A DNA stretch of 8,297 nucleotides, taken from NCBI GenBank assembly GCA_947177105.1, contig CAMWTF010000088.1, positions 1-8,297 on the forward strand. Direction: 5' to 3'. The stretch is from an uncultured Lachnospiraceae bacterium (lineage in GTDB: Bacteria > Bacillota > Clostridia > Lachnospirales > Lachnospiraceae). The translations under genes and the position numbers were made by a program. Positions 1 through 5,982 of this stretch are shown piece by piece. The notes beneath the pieces were generated by a model that saw nothing but the letters and a program-made list of their open reading frames with translations, ran no database searches and was not told where the DNA came from. Each line of letters opens with the position of its first letter. Position 1 is the stretch's first letter.

Positions 1-1225
1 TCTGCTTCACATAAATCTGCCGTATCTCCCGGTTGGGAATCACCAGCCGGAATATGTCCCCTCTGGGCACCTCACTGACAGTCAGGTAGCCTGTGGCGTA
101 GAGTACGCTCCAAAGGTTATCAATACTACTGTACAGATCACGATAGGTCAGTTCCCGGCTGATGGCTCGGTCAATGCTTCCGCCGCCCACCAGTCTTTCC
201 AGCTCCTGTTTTGTGGTTTGCGTCGCCCTGCTCACCAGACTTCGTATGATGTCGTTGCCGCTGGTGTTGATCCAGAACGGCCTGGGCTCCGCGTCCGGCT
301 GCGCGCACAGTAAATCAATATAATTAATCACATCCCAGGGGCAGTAGATGCCCCCATCCCCAAAGAGATACCCGTCATACCACGCCTTTGCCTCCTCGTA
401 CTTGTCAGCGAGTCCATAATAATTCAACATAGTTCGGACTTCCTCATCTGTGAAGCCAAACCACTTACAAAACCGCACATCCTCTATACCGAAAACCCGC
501 AGGTTGTTCAGTCCGGTGAAGATACTCTCCCTGGACACCCGCAGGCATCCCGTCAGCACGGCGCAGAACAGACTGTTATTGCTTTTCAATGCCTGCCCCA
601 GCAGCCTGCGTATCAGGGAAAGCATCTGATCATAGTATCCGTAATACTGCGCCTTATCCAGAGGCACATCGTACTCGTCAATCAGAAGGATGGCCTTCTG
701 CCCATAATGCTTGTGCAAAAGCTCCGACAGCAGGCGCAGGCCATCCGTCGCCATCTCGTCCGTCATGGTAAATCCTGTCAACCCCACATTCACCAAACTG
801 CGGTACTGCTCCTTTTCCTGGTCAGAAAGCCTGTCGCTCTCCGCAAGGAACTGAAAATGCAGCGCCTCGCCGCCGATCACCGTTCGCAGCGCCGCCCGGG
901 CGGTCTCGAAGTTCATAAACTCCACACCCTTCAAGGTCACAGAGATCACCGGATGTTTCCCCATATACTGTTGGCACAGTCCCTCGTCCCCGGCAATCTC
1001 CAGCCCCTCGAACAGCGCGGGATTACAGCCGTAAGCGAAAAAAGCCTTCAACATGTTCATGTTCAGGGACTTTCCAAACCTCCGGGGACGGGTAAAAAGG
1101 TTTACCATTCCGCCGCTCTCCAACAGTTCCCGGATCAATCCCGTCTTATCCACATAATAATACTCCCGTTGGCGCATATCCTCAAAATTTTCTATCCCTA
1201 TGGGCAGCATCTTCTTAGTTTCCAT
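1..1225 (-). CDS. AAA-ATPase-like / PD-(D/E)XK nuclease superfamily protein, C-terminus cut by window edge
   Basis: The frame is open from an ATG at 1225 to the window edge, giving 408 codons. The N-terminal region matches the AAA-ATPase-like family (PF09820 type). Residues 22-29 (YYYVDKTG) are the usual lead-in, residues 46-53 (RPRRFGKS) are the family's atypical Walker A, and residues 182-186 (IDEYD) are Walker B. Members usually run to about 520-580 residues and end in a PD-(D/E)XK nuclease-like domain (PF08011 type). That part would lie outside the window, so nuclease residues cannot be checked. The start is supported by a GGGGAG ribosome binding site at 1234-1239, 8 nt upstream. No signal peptide or membrane segment is seen, so it is probably cytoplasmic. 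The family is multi-copy in Lachnospiraceae and Bacteroidales and its role is unknown. It has its own candidate promoter and is separated from the glycan operon by a strong terminator, so a shared function is unlikely. Confidence 0.9.
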   Translation of the reverse strand, partial: METKKMLPIGIENFEDMRQREYYYVDKTGLIRELLESGGMVNLFTRPRRFGKSLNMNMLKAFFAYGCNPALFEGLEIAGDEGLCQQYMGKHPVISVTLKGVEFMNFETARAALRTVIGGEALHFQFLAESDRLSDQEKEQYRSLVNVGLTGFTMTDEMATDGLRLLSELLHKHYGQKAILLIDEYDVPLDKAQYYGYYDQMLSLIRRLLGQALKSNNSLFCAVLTGCLRVSRESIFTGLNNLRVFGIEDVRFCKWFGFTDEEVRTMLNYYGLADKYEEAKAWYDGYLFGDGGIYCPWDVINYIDLLCAQPDAEPRPFWINTSGNDIIRSLVSRATQTTKQELERLVGGGSIDRAISRELTYRDLYSSIDNLWSVLYATGYLTVSEVPRGDIFRLVIPNREIRQIYVKQ

Positions 1226-1260
1226 CCGCAATTCTCCCCATCAAAAATCACATTACATTT

Positions 1261-1289
1261 ATGATAACCCATACCTTTGAATATAGCAA
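1261..1289 (-). promoter_or_regulatory. Candidate sigma-A promoter for the AAA-ATPase-like gene
   Basis: On the minus strand, TTGCTA (1289-1284) and TATCAT (1266-1261) are separated by exactly 17 bp. They match the -35 and -10 consensus at 4/6 and 5/6. The start codon at 1225 lies 35 bp downstream of the -10 box, leaving a short leader with a good ribosome binding site. The position just downstream of the hairpin repeats and the operon terminator fits an independent transcription unit. The call rests on sequence match only. Confidence 0.45.
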
Positions 1290-1300
1290 TCATAATTCTG

Positions 1301-1345
1301 CAGAAGAGTTAAACGCAGAGCGTTTTGCTCATTATTCCATGTTTT
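1301..1345. repeat. Imperfect 45-nt repeat, copy 1 (hairpin-forming)
   Basis: This stretch matches 1371-1415 at 39 of 45 positions, with a start-to-start distance of 70 bp. It holds an imperfect inverted repeat, arms 1306-1315 and 1321-1330 around the loop CAGAG. The stem is interrupted at two adjacent positions (TT where copy 2 has CA). On either strand the folded form would be a small A/T-flanked hairpin. It does not encode a protein. Confidence 0.75.
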
Positions 1346-1346
1346 C

Positions 1347-1362
1347 GTGCGCTTCAGCGCAC
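1347..1362. other. Small perfect hairpin between the two repeats
   Basis: GTGCGC (1347-1352), the loop TTCA, and GCGCAC (1357-1362) form a perfect 6-bp GC-rich stem. It sits in the 25-bp gap between the two 45-nt repeats, so three hairpins lie in a row here. No run of T follows on either strand, so it is not a standard terminator by itself. Confidence 0.55.
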
Positions 1363-1370
1363 ATACTATT

Positions 1371-1415
1371 CAGAAGAGCAAAACACAGAGTGTTTTGCTC
1401 ATTATAGCATGTTTT
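1371..1415. repeat. Imperfect 45-nt repeat, copy 2 (perfect 10-bp hairpin)
   Basis: This is the second copy of the unit at 1301-1345. Its inverted repeat is perfect: GAGCAAAACA (1376-1385), loop CAGAG, TGTTTTGCTC (1391-1400). The AAAACA/TGTTTT arms make it terminator-like in both directions. Two of the six differences from copy 1 (positions 9 and 10 of the unit) are the ones that restore perfect pairing here, and the differences at units 15 and 21 are a compensatory G-C to A-T swap. That pattern suggests selection for the stem. Confidence 0.75.
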
Positions 1416-1440
1416 ATTATATATTTCCAGAAAATACCAT

Positions 1441-1493
1441 CGGAAAAGCCCCGCGGAACACTCCTGTAAGTTGTGTTCTGCGGGACTTTTCCG
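1441..1493 (-). terminator. Strong rho-independent-type terminator of the GT2 / fusion-protein operon
   Basis: A long inverted repeat lies 7 bp after the stop codon of the GDPD fusion gene. The arms are 1441-1461 and 1473-1493, with an 11-nt loop. Nineteen of the 21 positions are Watson-Crick pairs. On the minus strand the other two are a G-U wobble and an A-C mismatch. The core is GC-rich (around CCCGC) and the outer part is AAAAG paired with CTTTT, giving the A-tract and T-tract on both sides. The structure is nearly symmetrical and could act on both strands, but no gene enters from the left on the plus strand. It ends the minus-strand operon. Confidence 0.8.
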
Positions 1494-1499
1494 CACCAT

Positions 1500-3554
1500 C
1501 TATTCACATTTCACATGTTTATCTTCTCCGGCTCCAAACCGCACGAAATCGATCCCGCCATGGTCCCCATGCACGATCATCACATCCCACAGATCCTCCG
1601 TCACCGTACACTGCTGCCTGTTGTAGGTCCAGGATCCGGCAGGCTTCTTGTCCTGGAAATCCTCCAGCTTGTTGCATCCCAGCGAGACGATGGGGAACAG
1701 CCTCTCCCTGTATATCTGCTCGCCGTGGTTGTGCCCATGCACATACGCCAGGATCTTCTTGCCCGCTCTGTGATACTCCTCCAGAATCCGCAGCAGTTCC
1801 TCACCGTTTCGGATCTGATCGCTCCAAAAATGGATCTCCGGCAGGGGAGGCACATGAGCGCACACTAGGGCCGCCCAGCCCTCTGCCATAGCGCCCAGCG
1901 TTTCCCTCACCCATACCAGTTCCTCCCCGGGAAAGCCGTATCTCACCTGCTCCCGGTAGTCAAAGGAATACAGATACAGAATGCGGATCTTCTGCGCCGG
2001 GTAGTCCACATAGTAGTAGGGCTTCTCCCTGCCCAGATAATAGGCGCTCATCTCCTCCTCTGTCATCTTCTCCGGGTTGTTGCGGAAATAATTGGAGTCA
2101 TGATTGCCGCAGCACAGATAGACGGGATGTCCTGTCTGCCTCATATCCGCCAGCACCAACTCCACGGATTCCTTGGTCTGTGCCAGGGGCAGTATGCCAT
2201 CCGTCAAATCCCCCAGGTGGATAATGCCGCAAAGCGGCAGCCTGGCCGCAACCTGCTGCAGATTACATGCGGATCTCTCCCATGTGCCGTTATTGACGTA
2301 ATGGGTATCGGTGATCACAGCGAAGGCCAGATCCTCCTCTCCCAGCAGTTCCCAGGCCCTCTCCACCGTCAGCAGCGCCTCCGCCTGAAAATAGGCAGGC
2401 CATTCTGTGCCCCTTTCCCGTGCAGGCTCCAGTGACAGTGCTATATCCTGCTTTGCCGCCACCCGGATATAGCACTCTTCTTCAAATACAAAATCCTCCC
2501 GCCGCCATACCTCCGGCTCCCTGACATAGCTTGCCCAGTTCTGTTCCGGCTCATAGCAGTAGGTATGGATCAACGCCTCTTTTATCTCCGGAGTATAGCG
2601 GTAAATTCGATATTCCGCTTGGTCGTCTCCCCGCAGGACATCCCCCGGGAAAACATGGTAAAACCGCCCGGATGCCCAGCATTCTTCCTCTGAATCCCGA
2701 ATGTACCCCGTGTCCTCCTGAATGCCTTTTCCCTTCTCCAGCACAATCCGCTCCGGCAGAGCCTTCTTCAGGGGGACATAGGATTCCGGTGTATTCGTAA
2801 AAATATCCGTAATGCCCGCCTGCTCCAGCTTCTCTATGTCCTGTATCTCAATCTCCCGTTCCTCGGGAAAAAACGGTTCAAAAGTCCTCACATTCCAGGC
2901 GCGCACCCGCAGCCTATCCCCGCCAGGTTCTCCCGGTTCAAGAATATTTCGGGCATCTGCCTCCGCGAGCAAAGCAATATCCTCCGCCTTGAGAAAGGGA
3001 TGCAGGGCTTCCACCCGGACCTGCCGGGCAAACTCCAGACAATTTTGCACACTGTCAGACAAAATACCTACCTTCACATCGGGCTCCAGTTCCTTTAACA
3101 GCCGTATGGAATCCGGATTGAAAGAACTGTAAACAATATAAGGTTCCAGCCCATATTCCGCAACCAGATCCAGAATCATCCGCTCCATGCCCTCATAGCG
3201 CACCACGCTGTTTTTCAATTCTATATTGATCAACAGACCGTCCCTGCGGCATATGGGAGCCAGGAGAGCCAGTACTTCCCGCATGGTCGGTATGGTCTCA
3301 TAAATTTTGCTGCTCTGTTCATTGGGCTGTATCCTCAGCCGCTTTAATTCCCGCAGCGTCATATCCTCCACACGGCCGCTGCCGTCCGTGGTGCGATCCA
3401 CCTTCTCGTCGTGGATCACCACCATCTCCCCGTCCTTTGACAGCTGGATATCCAATTCAATGCCTGTAATCTCATATCGACATGCCTCCCGGAAGGAAGA
3501 AAGCGTATTTTCCGGATATCTGTAACTGCAGCCCCTGTGCGCCCAAATTTTCAT
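1500..3554 (-). CDS. Fusion of glycerophosphodiester phosphodiesterase and metallophosphoesterase
   Basis: This 684-residue protein has two catalytic modules. Residues 1-265 are a GDPD domain with HRG at 6-8, E15-N16, E33 and D35, H48-D49, and E112/K114, so the catalytic histidines and metal ligands are present. The family cleaves glycerophosphodiesters to glycerol-3-phosphate plus an alcohol. Residues 408-684 are a calcineurin-like metallophosphoesterase with D416/H418, GD at 448-449, GNHD at 483-486, H567, and GHNH at 607-610, so all usual metal ligands are present. Residues 270-405 are a predicted beta-rich linker ending in a YIRV motif. It resembles accessory domains found beside Firmicutes hydrolases, but that is weak inference. 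There is no signal peptide or membrane segment, so a cytoplasmic location is predicted. The start overlaps the stop of the preceding gene (ATGA at 3554-3551), implying translational coupling, and a terminator follows. The substrate is unknown. CDP-glycerol or a glycerol-phosphate glycan intermediate is plausible given the TagD-like neighbour. Confidence 0.9.
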   Translation of the reverse strand: MKIWAHRGCSYRYPENTLSSFREACRYEITGIELDIQLSKDGEMVVIHDEKVDRTTDGSGRVEDMTLRELKRLRIQPNEQSSKIYETIPTMREVLALLAPICRRDGLLINIELKNSVVRYEGMERMILDLVAEYGLEPYIVYSSFNPDSIRLLKELEPDVKVGILSDSVQNCLEFARQVRVEALHPFLKAEDIALLAEADARNILEPGEPGGDRLRVRAWNVRTFEPFFPEEREIEIQDIEKLEQAGITDIFTNTPESYVPLKKALPERIVLEKGKGIQEDTGYIRDSEEECWASGRFYHVFPGDVLRGDDQAEYRIYRYTPEIKEALIHTYCYEPEQNWASYVREPEVWRREDFVFEEECYIRVAAKQDIALSLEPARERGTEWPAYFQAEALLTVERAWELLGEEDLAFAVITDTHYVNNGTWERSACNLQQVAARLPLCGIIHLGDLTDGILPLAQTKESVELVLADMRQTGHPVYLCCGNHDSNYFRNNPEKMTEEEMSAYYLGREKPYYYVDYPAQKIRILYLYSFDYREQVRYGFPGEELVWVRETLGAMAEGWAALVCAHVPPLPEIHFWSDQIRNGEELLRILEEYHRAGKKILAYVHGHNHGEQIYRERLFPIVSLGCNKLEDFQDKKPAGSWTYNRQQCTVTEDLWDVMIVHGDHGGIDFVRFGAGEDKHVKCE

Positions 3555-4894
3555 TTTCTCACCACCCTCTCCGCCAGAAACTTCTCCATAACACCGGCAA
3601 TGGCAATAGAATCCTCTGCCGTAAATTTATAGGATCTTCCCTGATGTCCCCGGATCATATAGGCAAAATCACTGATCTCGTATCGCAGCCCCTGTCCCAG
3701 AAACTTGGAAAAATAGCGATCCTTCTTGTTGGGATCCTCATAGCGCACCTCAAAATACTGAGTCAGCCACCAGGGAGACTCCGCGAGAATATAGCCCTTG
3801 GTGCCCGAGATCAACAACTGTCCCTCGGACTTTACGCCCACACCGCTCTTGGACATGGCCATTCCGTTCTCATAGCGGAAGGACGCTTTGGTGTACAAGT
3901 CAATGCCGTTATCATCCAGAATACTGTCAAACCGCACCTCCTTATAGTCAGGCCCCAGCAGCTTGATGATCGGCAACAGGGTATGGCTGCCGAACTCCGT
4001 AAATGCCCCGCCATATTTAAGGTCCGTTCTCTCCCGCAGATTCGGAGGGGTCAAACGTGTAAAACACGCCTCCACATCACAGATCTTGCCAATAGTTCCC
4101 GTCTTGGCGATCCCTATCATCTGCACGAACCCCGGACAATACGCCGTCTTAATGGCCTCCAGAAGTATTTTTCCCCGCTGTCTGGCAATGGCAAACAATT
4201 CTTCCGCCTCCCGTCTGGAAAATGCCAGCGGCTTTTCACAGAGTACATGCTTATCATGTTCCAGCGCCTCTTTGGCATAGTGATAGTGCGTCTCATGGGG
4301 TGACGCAATATACACGGCGTCCACCTCATTCCAAAGCTCCTCCAGTACGTCCGTCGCCACATCCAGTTCAAACTGCTCCGCAAACTCCCGCGCGCTGGCC
4401 AAGTGAGGATTGTACACACTGTTTACCAGTACGCCACTGACATACTTTGCCTCCGGTACAAAACGCACGGCGATACGGCCGGTCCCTATGACGCCGATGC
4501 GGATAATGTTATGTCCCTGTTCACGAATCTGTGTGGAGGATATATTTTTTGTCCTCTCCAGATAGACCACCTGACAGTAAGGCTCCAGGAAATCGAAAGC
4601 CCCCTGCCAGTCGGATCCCACCGTGAAGATATCTATGCCATATTTCTGCACGTCCTCCACCTTCTGCCCCGGATGATCCTCCACGATGACCTCATCGGCA
4701 AACCCGCTGTTAAGCACATTTTCGATACGCTTGTCCAGAGAGTCCACAATATTCAGTTTCCCCCGGGACTCGTCATACTGCTCTGTAGTCACACCCACAA
4801 TCAGGTAATCTCCCAGCGCCTTGGCGCGCTTTAACAAATTGTAATGCCCCTCATGGAACAGGTCAAAAGACCCGTACGTGATCACTCGTTTCAT
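3551..4894 (-). CDS. Fusion of TagD-like cytidylyltransferase and Gfo/Idh/MocA oxidoreductase
   Basis: This 447-residue protein has two modules. Residues 1-127 resemble glycerol-3-phosphate cytidylyltransferase (TagD/GCT). They carry HEGH at 14-17 (the HxGH nucleotide-binding motif), the GSDW segment at 93-96, and RTKNISSTQI at 114-123 (the family's RTxxISTT-type signature). GCT proteins are about 130 residues, so the domain is complete. From residue 131 a Gfo/Idh/MocA-type NAD(P)-dependent oxidoreductase follows, with the Rossmann motif GVIGTGRIA at 134-142 and the catalytic-lysine motif EKP at 220-222. The expected product is a CDP-activated alditol or similar compound. The reductase half could make or modify the polyol phosphate, as in the Bcs1 and TarI/TarJ systems for CDP-ribitol, which use different protein families. 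The true substrate is not shown by the sequence. ATGA overlaps join it to both neighbours. The start is supported by an AGGA-type site inside the upstream gene. Confidence 0.9.
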   Translation of the reverse strand: MKRVITYGSFDLFHEGHYNLLKRAKALGDYLIVGVTTEQYDESRGKLNIVDSLDKRIENVLNSGFADEVIVEDHPGQKVEDVQKYGIDIFTVGSDWQGAFDFLEPYCQVVYLERTKNISSTQIREQGHNIIRIGVIGTGRIAVRFVPEAKYVSGVLVNSVYNPHLASAREFAEQFELDVATDVLEELWNEVDAVYIASPHETHYHYAKEALEHDKHVLCEKPLAFSRREAEELFAIARQRGKILLEAIKTAYCPGFVQMIGIAKTGTIGKICDVEACFTRLTPPNLRERTDLKYGGAFTEFGSHTLLPIIKLLGPDYKEVRFDSILDDNGIDLYTKASFRYENGMAMSKSGVGVKSEGQLLISGTKGYILAESPWWLTQYFEVRYEDPNKKDRYFSKFLGQGLRYEISDFAYMIRGHQGRSYKFTAEDSIAIAGVMEKFLAERVVRK

Positions 4895-5850
4895 TTGTTG
4901 GTTTCCTTTTCCTCAAAATTCAGTCTCTTTTCCTCCACCACCAGCGGCCTGTGGATGACACGGGTATTGATATTTAAAATATACTCCCCCAACAGCCCTA
5001 TAAAAAACAGCTGTACCGATCCCAGGAAAAAAATACCGATAACCATGGGAGCGTTTCCTGCCTGAAAGGTATACCAGTGGGTCAGCTTGTACACCAGGTA
5101 GAACAGGGCTATGCACAGGCTGATGGCCGAGGCGATAAACCCGCCAAACGTGGCCAGGCGCAGCCCCACCTTGGTATAGGAGGTAAAACTCAGCATGGCC
5201 GCGTCATACAGGCTGTAAAAATTGTTGTGTGTCTTGCCCGCCCTCCGCTTGGCCTGCTCATACTCTATCTCCACACGGTTGAAGCCGTGGCCGTACTCCG
5301 CCACAATCCCCCGGATAAAGGGAATAGGGTCATCCAGCTGGCGTAGAATTGCTATAAAGGTCTTGTCATACAGCCCAAACCCGGTAAAATGCTCAATCAT
5401 CTGGGTTGTAGACATATTCTTAATCACCTTATAGTAAACGGTTCTCAACAGATAGATGAATTTGTTCTCCTTGCTGCTGGTCTTGATGCCGCTGACAATT
5501 TTATGCCCTTTCTCCCACTCATGCACAAAGGCGGGAATCAGTTCAACAGGGTCCTGGAAATCACAGCACATGCATATCACGCAGTCCCCCGTGGCCTGGC
5601 ACATGGCGTAGAACGGCGAATTGAACTGCCCGAAGTTCGTCACATTAAATATGGCCTTTACTTTCCCATTCTCCTGACAAAGTCTCTCCAAAACATCCCT
5701 TGTGCCATCCGTGGAGCAGTTATCAATAAACAGTATCTCATAATTGTACTCAGGCAATGCTTCCTCCAGCACATTAACTACGGCAAAACATATGGGATCC
5801 ACATTTTCCACTTCATTAAAACAGGGGATTACCACGCTTATTTTCTTCAT
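4891..5850 (-). CDS. Polyprenyl-phosphate glycosyltransferase, GT2 (GtrB/DPM1-like)
   Basis: This 319-residue protein has an N-terminal GT-A domain and two C-terminal membrane helices, the usual layout of GtrB/ArnC-type enzymes. These transfer a sugar from a nucleotide donor to undecaprenyl phosphate at the inner face of the membrane. Visible motifs are VVIPCFNE at 6-13, DNCSTDGT at 43-50 (the second aspartate of the usual DD is N44), and DFQDP at 97-101, the metal-binding DxxD. Hydrophobic segments lie at about 233-254 and 267-290, with a short charged tail. It is the first gene of the unit driven by the promoter at 5981-5953. GAGGAAAG at 5870-5863 is the likely ribosome binding site, with a somewhat long 12-nt spacing. 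The stop overlaps the next start (ATGA, 4894-4891). The sugar is not predictable, though CDP-sugar genes lie just upstream. No GtrA-type flippase is in the window. Confidence 0.92.
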   Translation of the reverse strand: MKKISVVIPCFNEVENVDPICFAVVNVLEEALPEYNYEILFIDNCSTDGTRDVLERLCQENGKVKAIFNVTNFGQFNSPFYAMCQATGDCVICMCCDFQDPVELIPAFVHEWEKGHKIVSGIKTSSKENKFIYLLRTVYYKVIKNMSTTQMIEHFTGFGLYDKTFIAILRQLDDPIPFIRGIVAEYGHGFNRVEIEYEQAKRRAGKTHNNFYSLYDAAMLSFTSYTKVGLRLATFGGFIASAISLCIALFYLVYKLTHWYTFQAGNAPMVIGIFFLGSVQLFFIGLLGEYILNINTRVIHRPLVVEEKRLNFEEKETNK

Positions 5851-5879
5851 CCTTCAGCTCAACTTTCCTCACTATGCAC

Positions 5880-5900
5880 ATTGCAGAATCCTCCTGCAAT
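5880..5900 (-). other. Leader hairpin 2, upstream of the GT2 ribosome binding site
   Basis: ATTGCAG (5880-5886) and CTGCAAT (5894-5900) form a 7-bp stem with a 7-nt loop. On the minus strand the loop and its flank contain GGAGGA, a strong Shine-Dalgarno-like sequence that has no start codon at the right distance. The GT2 site lies 10 nt further on. The hairpin may shape ribosome access to the leader, but this is inference. Confidence 0.45.
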
Positions 5901-5912
5901 ATCATCTATCCA

Positions 5913-5943
5913 CCATCGCGGAAAGCATATCCTTCCGCGATGG
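5913..5943 (-). other. Leader hairpin 1 at the predicted 5' end of the operon mRNA
   Basis: CCATCGCGGAA (5913-5923) and TTCCGCGATGG (5933-5943) form a perfect 11-bp stem with a 9-nt loop. The promoter's -10 box ends at 5953, so transcription should begin near 5945-5948, and the stem would start within a few nucleotides of the 5' end. Such 5' stems are known to stabilise mRNAs. No T-run follows on the minus strand, so it is a poor terminator for the upstream genes. Confidence 0.6.
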
Positions 5944-5952
5944 ACAGTACTC

Positions 5953-5981
5953 ATTATAGCTTATCCGGGATAATACGTCAA
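5953..5981 (-). promoter_or_regulatory. Near-consensus sigma-A promoter for the GT2 / fusion operon
   Basis: On the minus strand, TTGACG (5981-5976, 5/6 match) and TATAAT (5958-5953, perfect) are separated by exactly 17 bp. The -35 box starts 1 bp after the TAG stop of the SDR gene, so the promoter fills the gap between the two transcription units. It makes the GT2 operon independent of the rfbG cassette, although read-through from upstream may add to it. The leader to the GT2 start is about 95 nt. Confidence 0.8.
5961..5973. promoter_or_regulatory. Candidate operator: perfect dyad centred in the promoter spacer
   Basis: TTATCC, one central base, GGATAA is a perfect 13-nt dyad. It lies wholly inside the 17-bp spacer, and its centre (5967) is exactly the spacer's centre. 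A protein dimer bound here would cover the space between the -35 and -10 boxes and block polymerase. The regulator is not known and none is encoded in the window. A chance palindrome remains possible. Confidence 0.4.
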
Positions 5982-5982
5982 T

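Noticed and set aside
707..1264. Plus-strand open frame of 185 codons
   Set aside because: It is antisense to the AAA-ATPase-like gene, which has clear Walker motifs and a good ribosome binding site.
1301..1415. Possible CRISPR array
   Set aside because: There are only two copies, they are imperfect (39/45), the 25-bp spacer itself contains a hairpin, and no cas genes are in the window.
1226..1499. Small gene or RNA gene in the 274-bp spacer
   Set aside because: No open frame with a ribosome binding site and no tRNA-like fold was seen; the spacer is accounted for by a promoter, repeats and a terminator.
3482..4303. Long plus-strand open frame of 273 codons
   Set aside because: It lies antisense to the TagD-oxidoreductase fusion and the start of the GDPD gene, both of which have full catalytic motifs. 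Its translation shows no recognisable domain.
5913..5943. Rho-independent terminator for the rfbG cassette
   Set aside because: The stem is strong, but no T-run follows on the minus strand, and it lies downstream of a near-consensus promoter, so a leader structure fits better.
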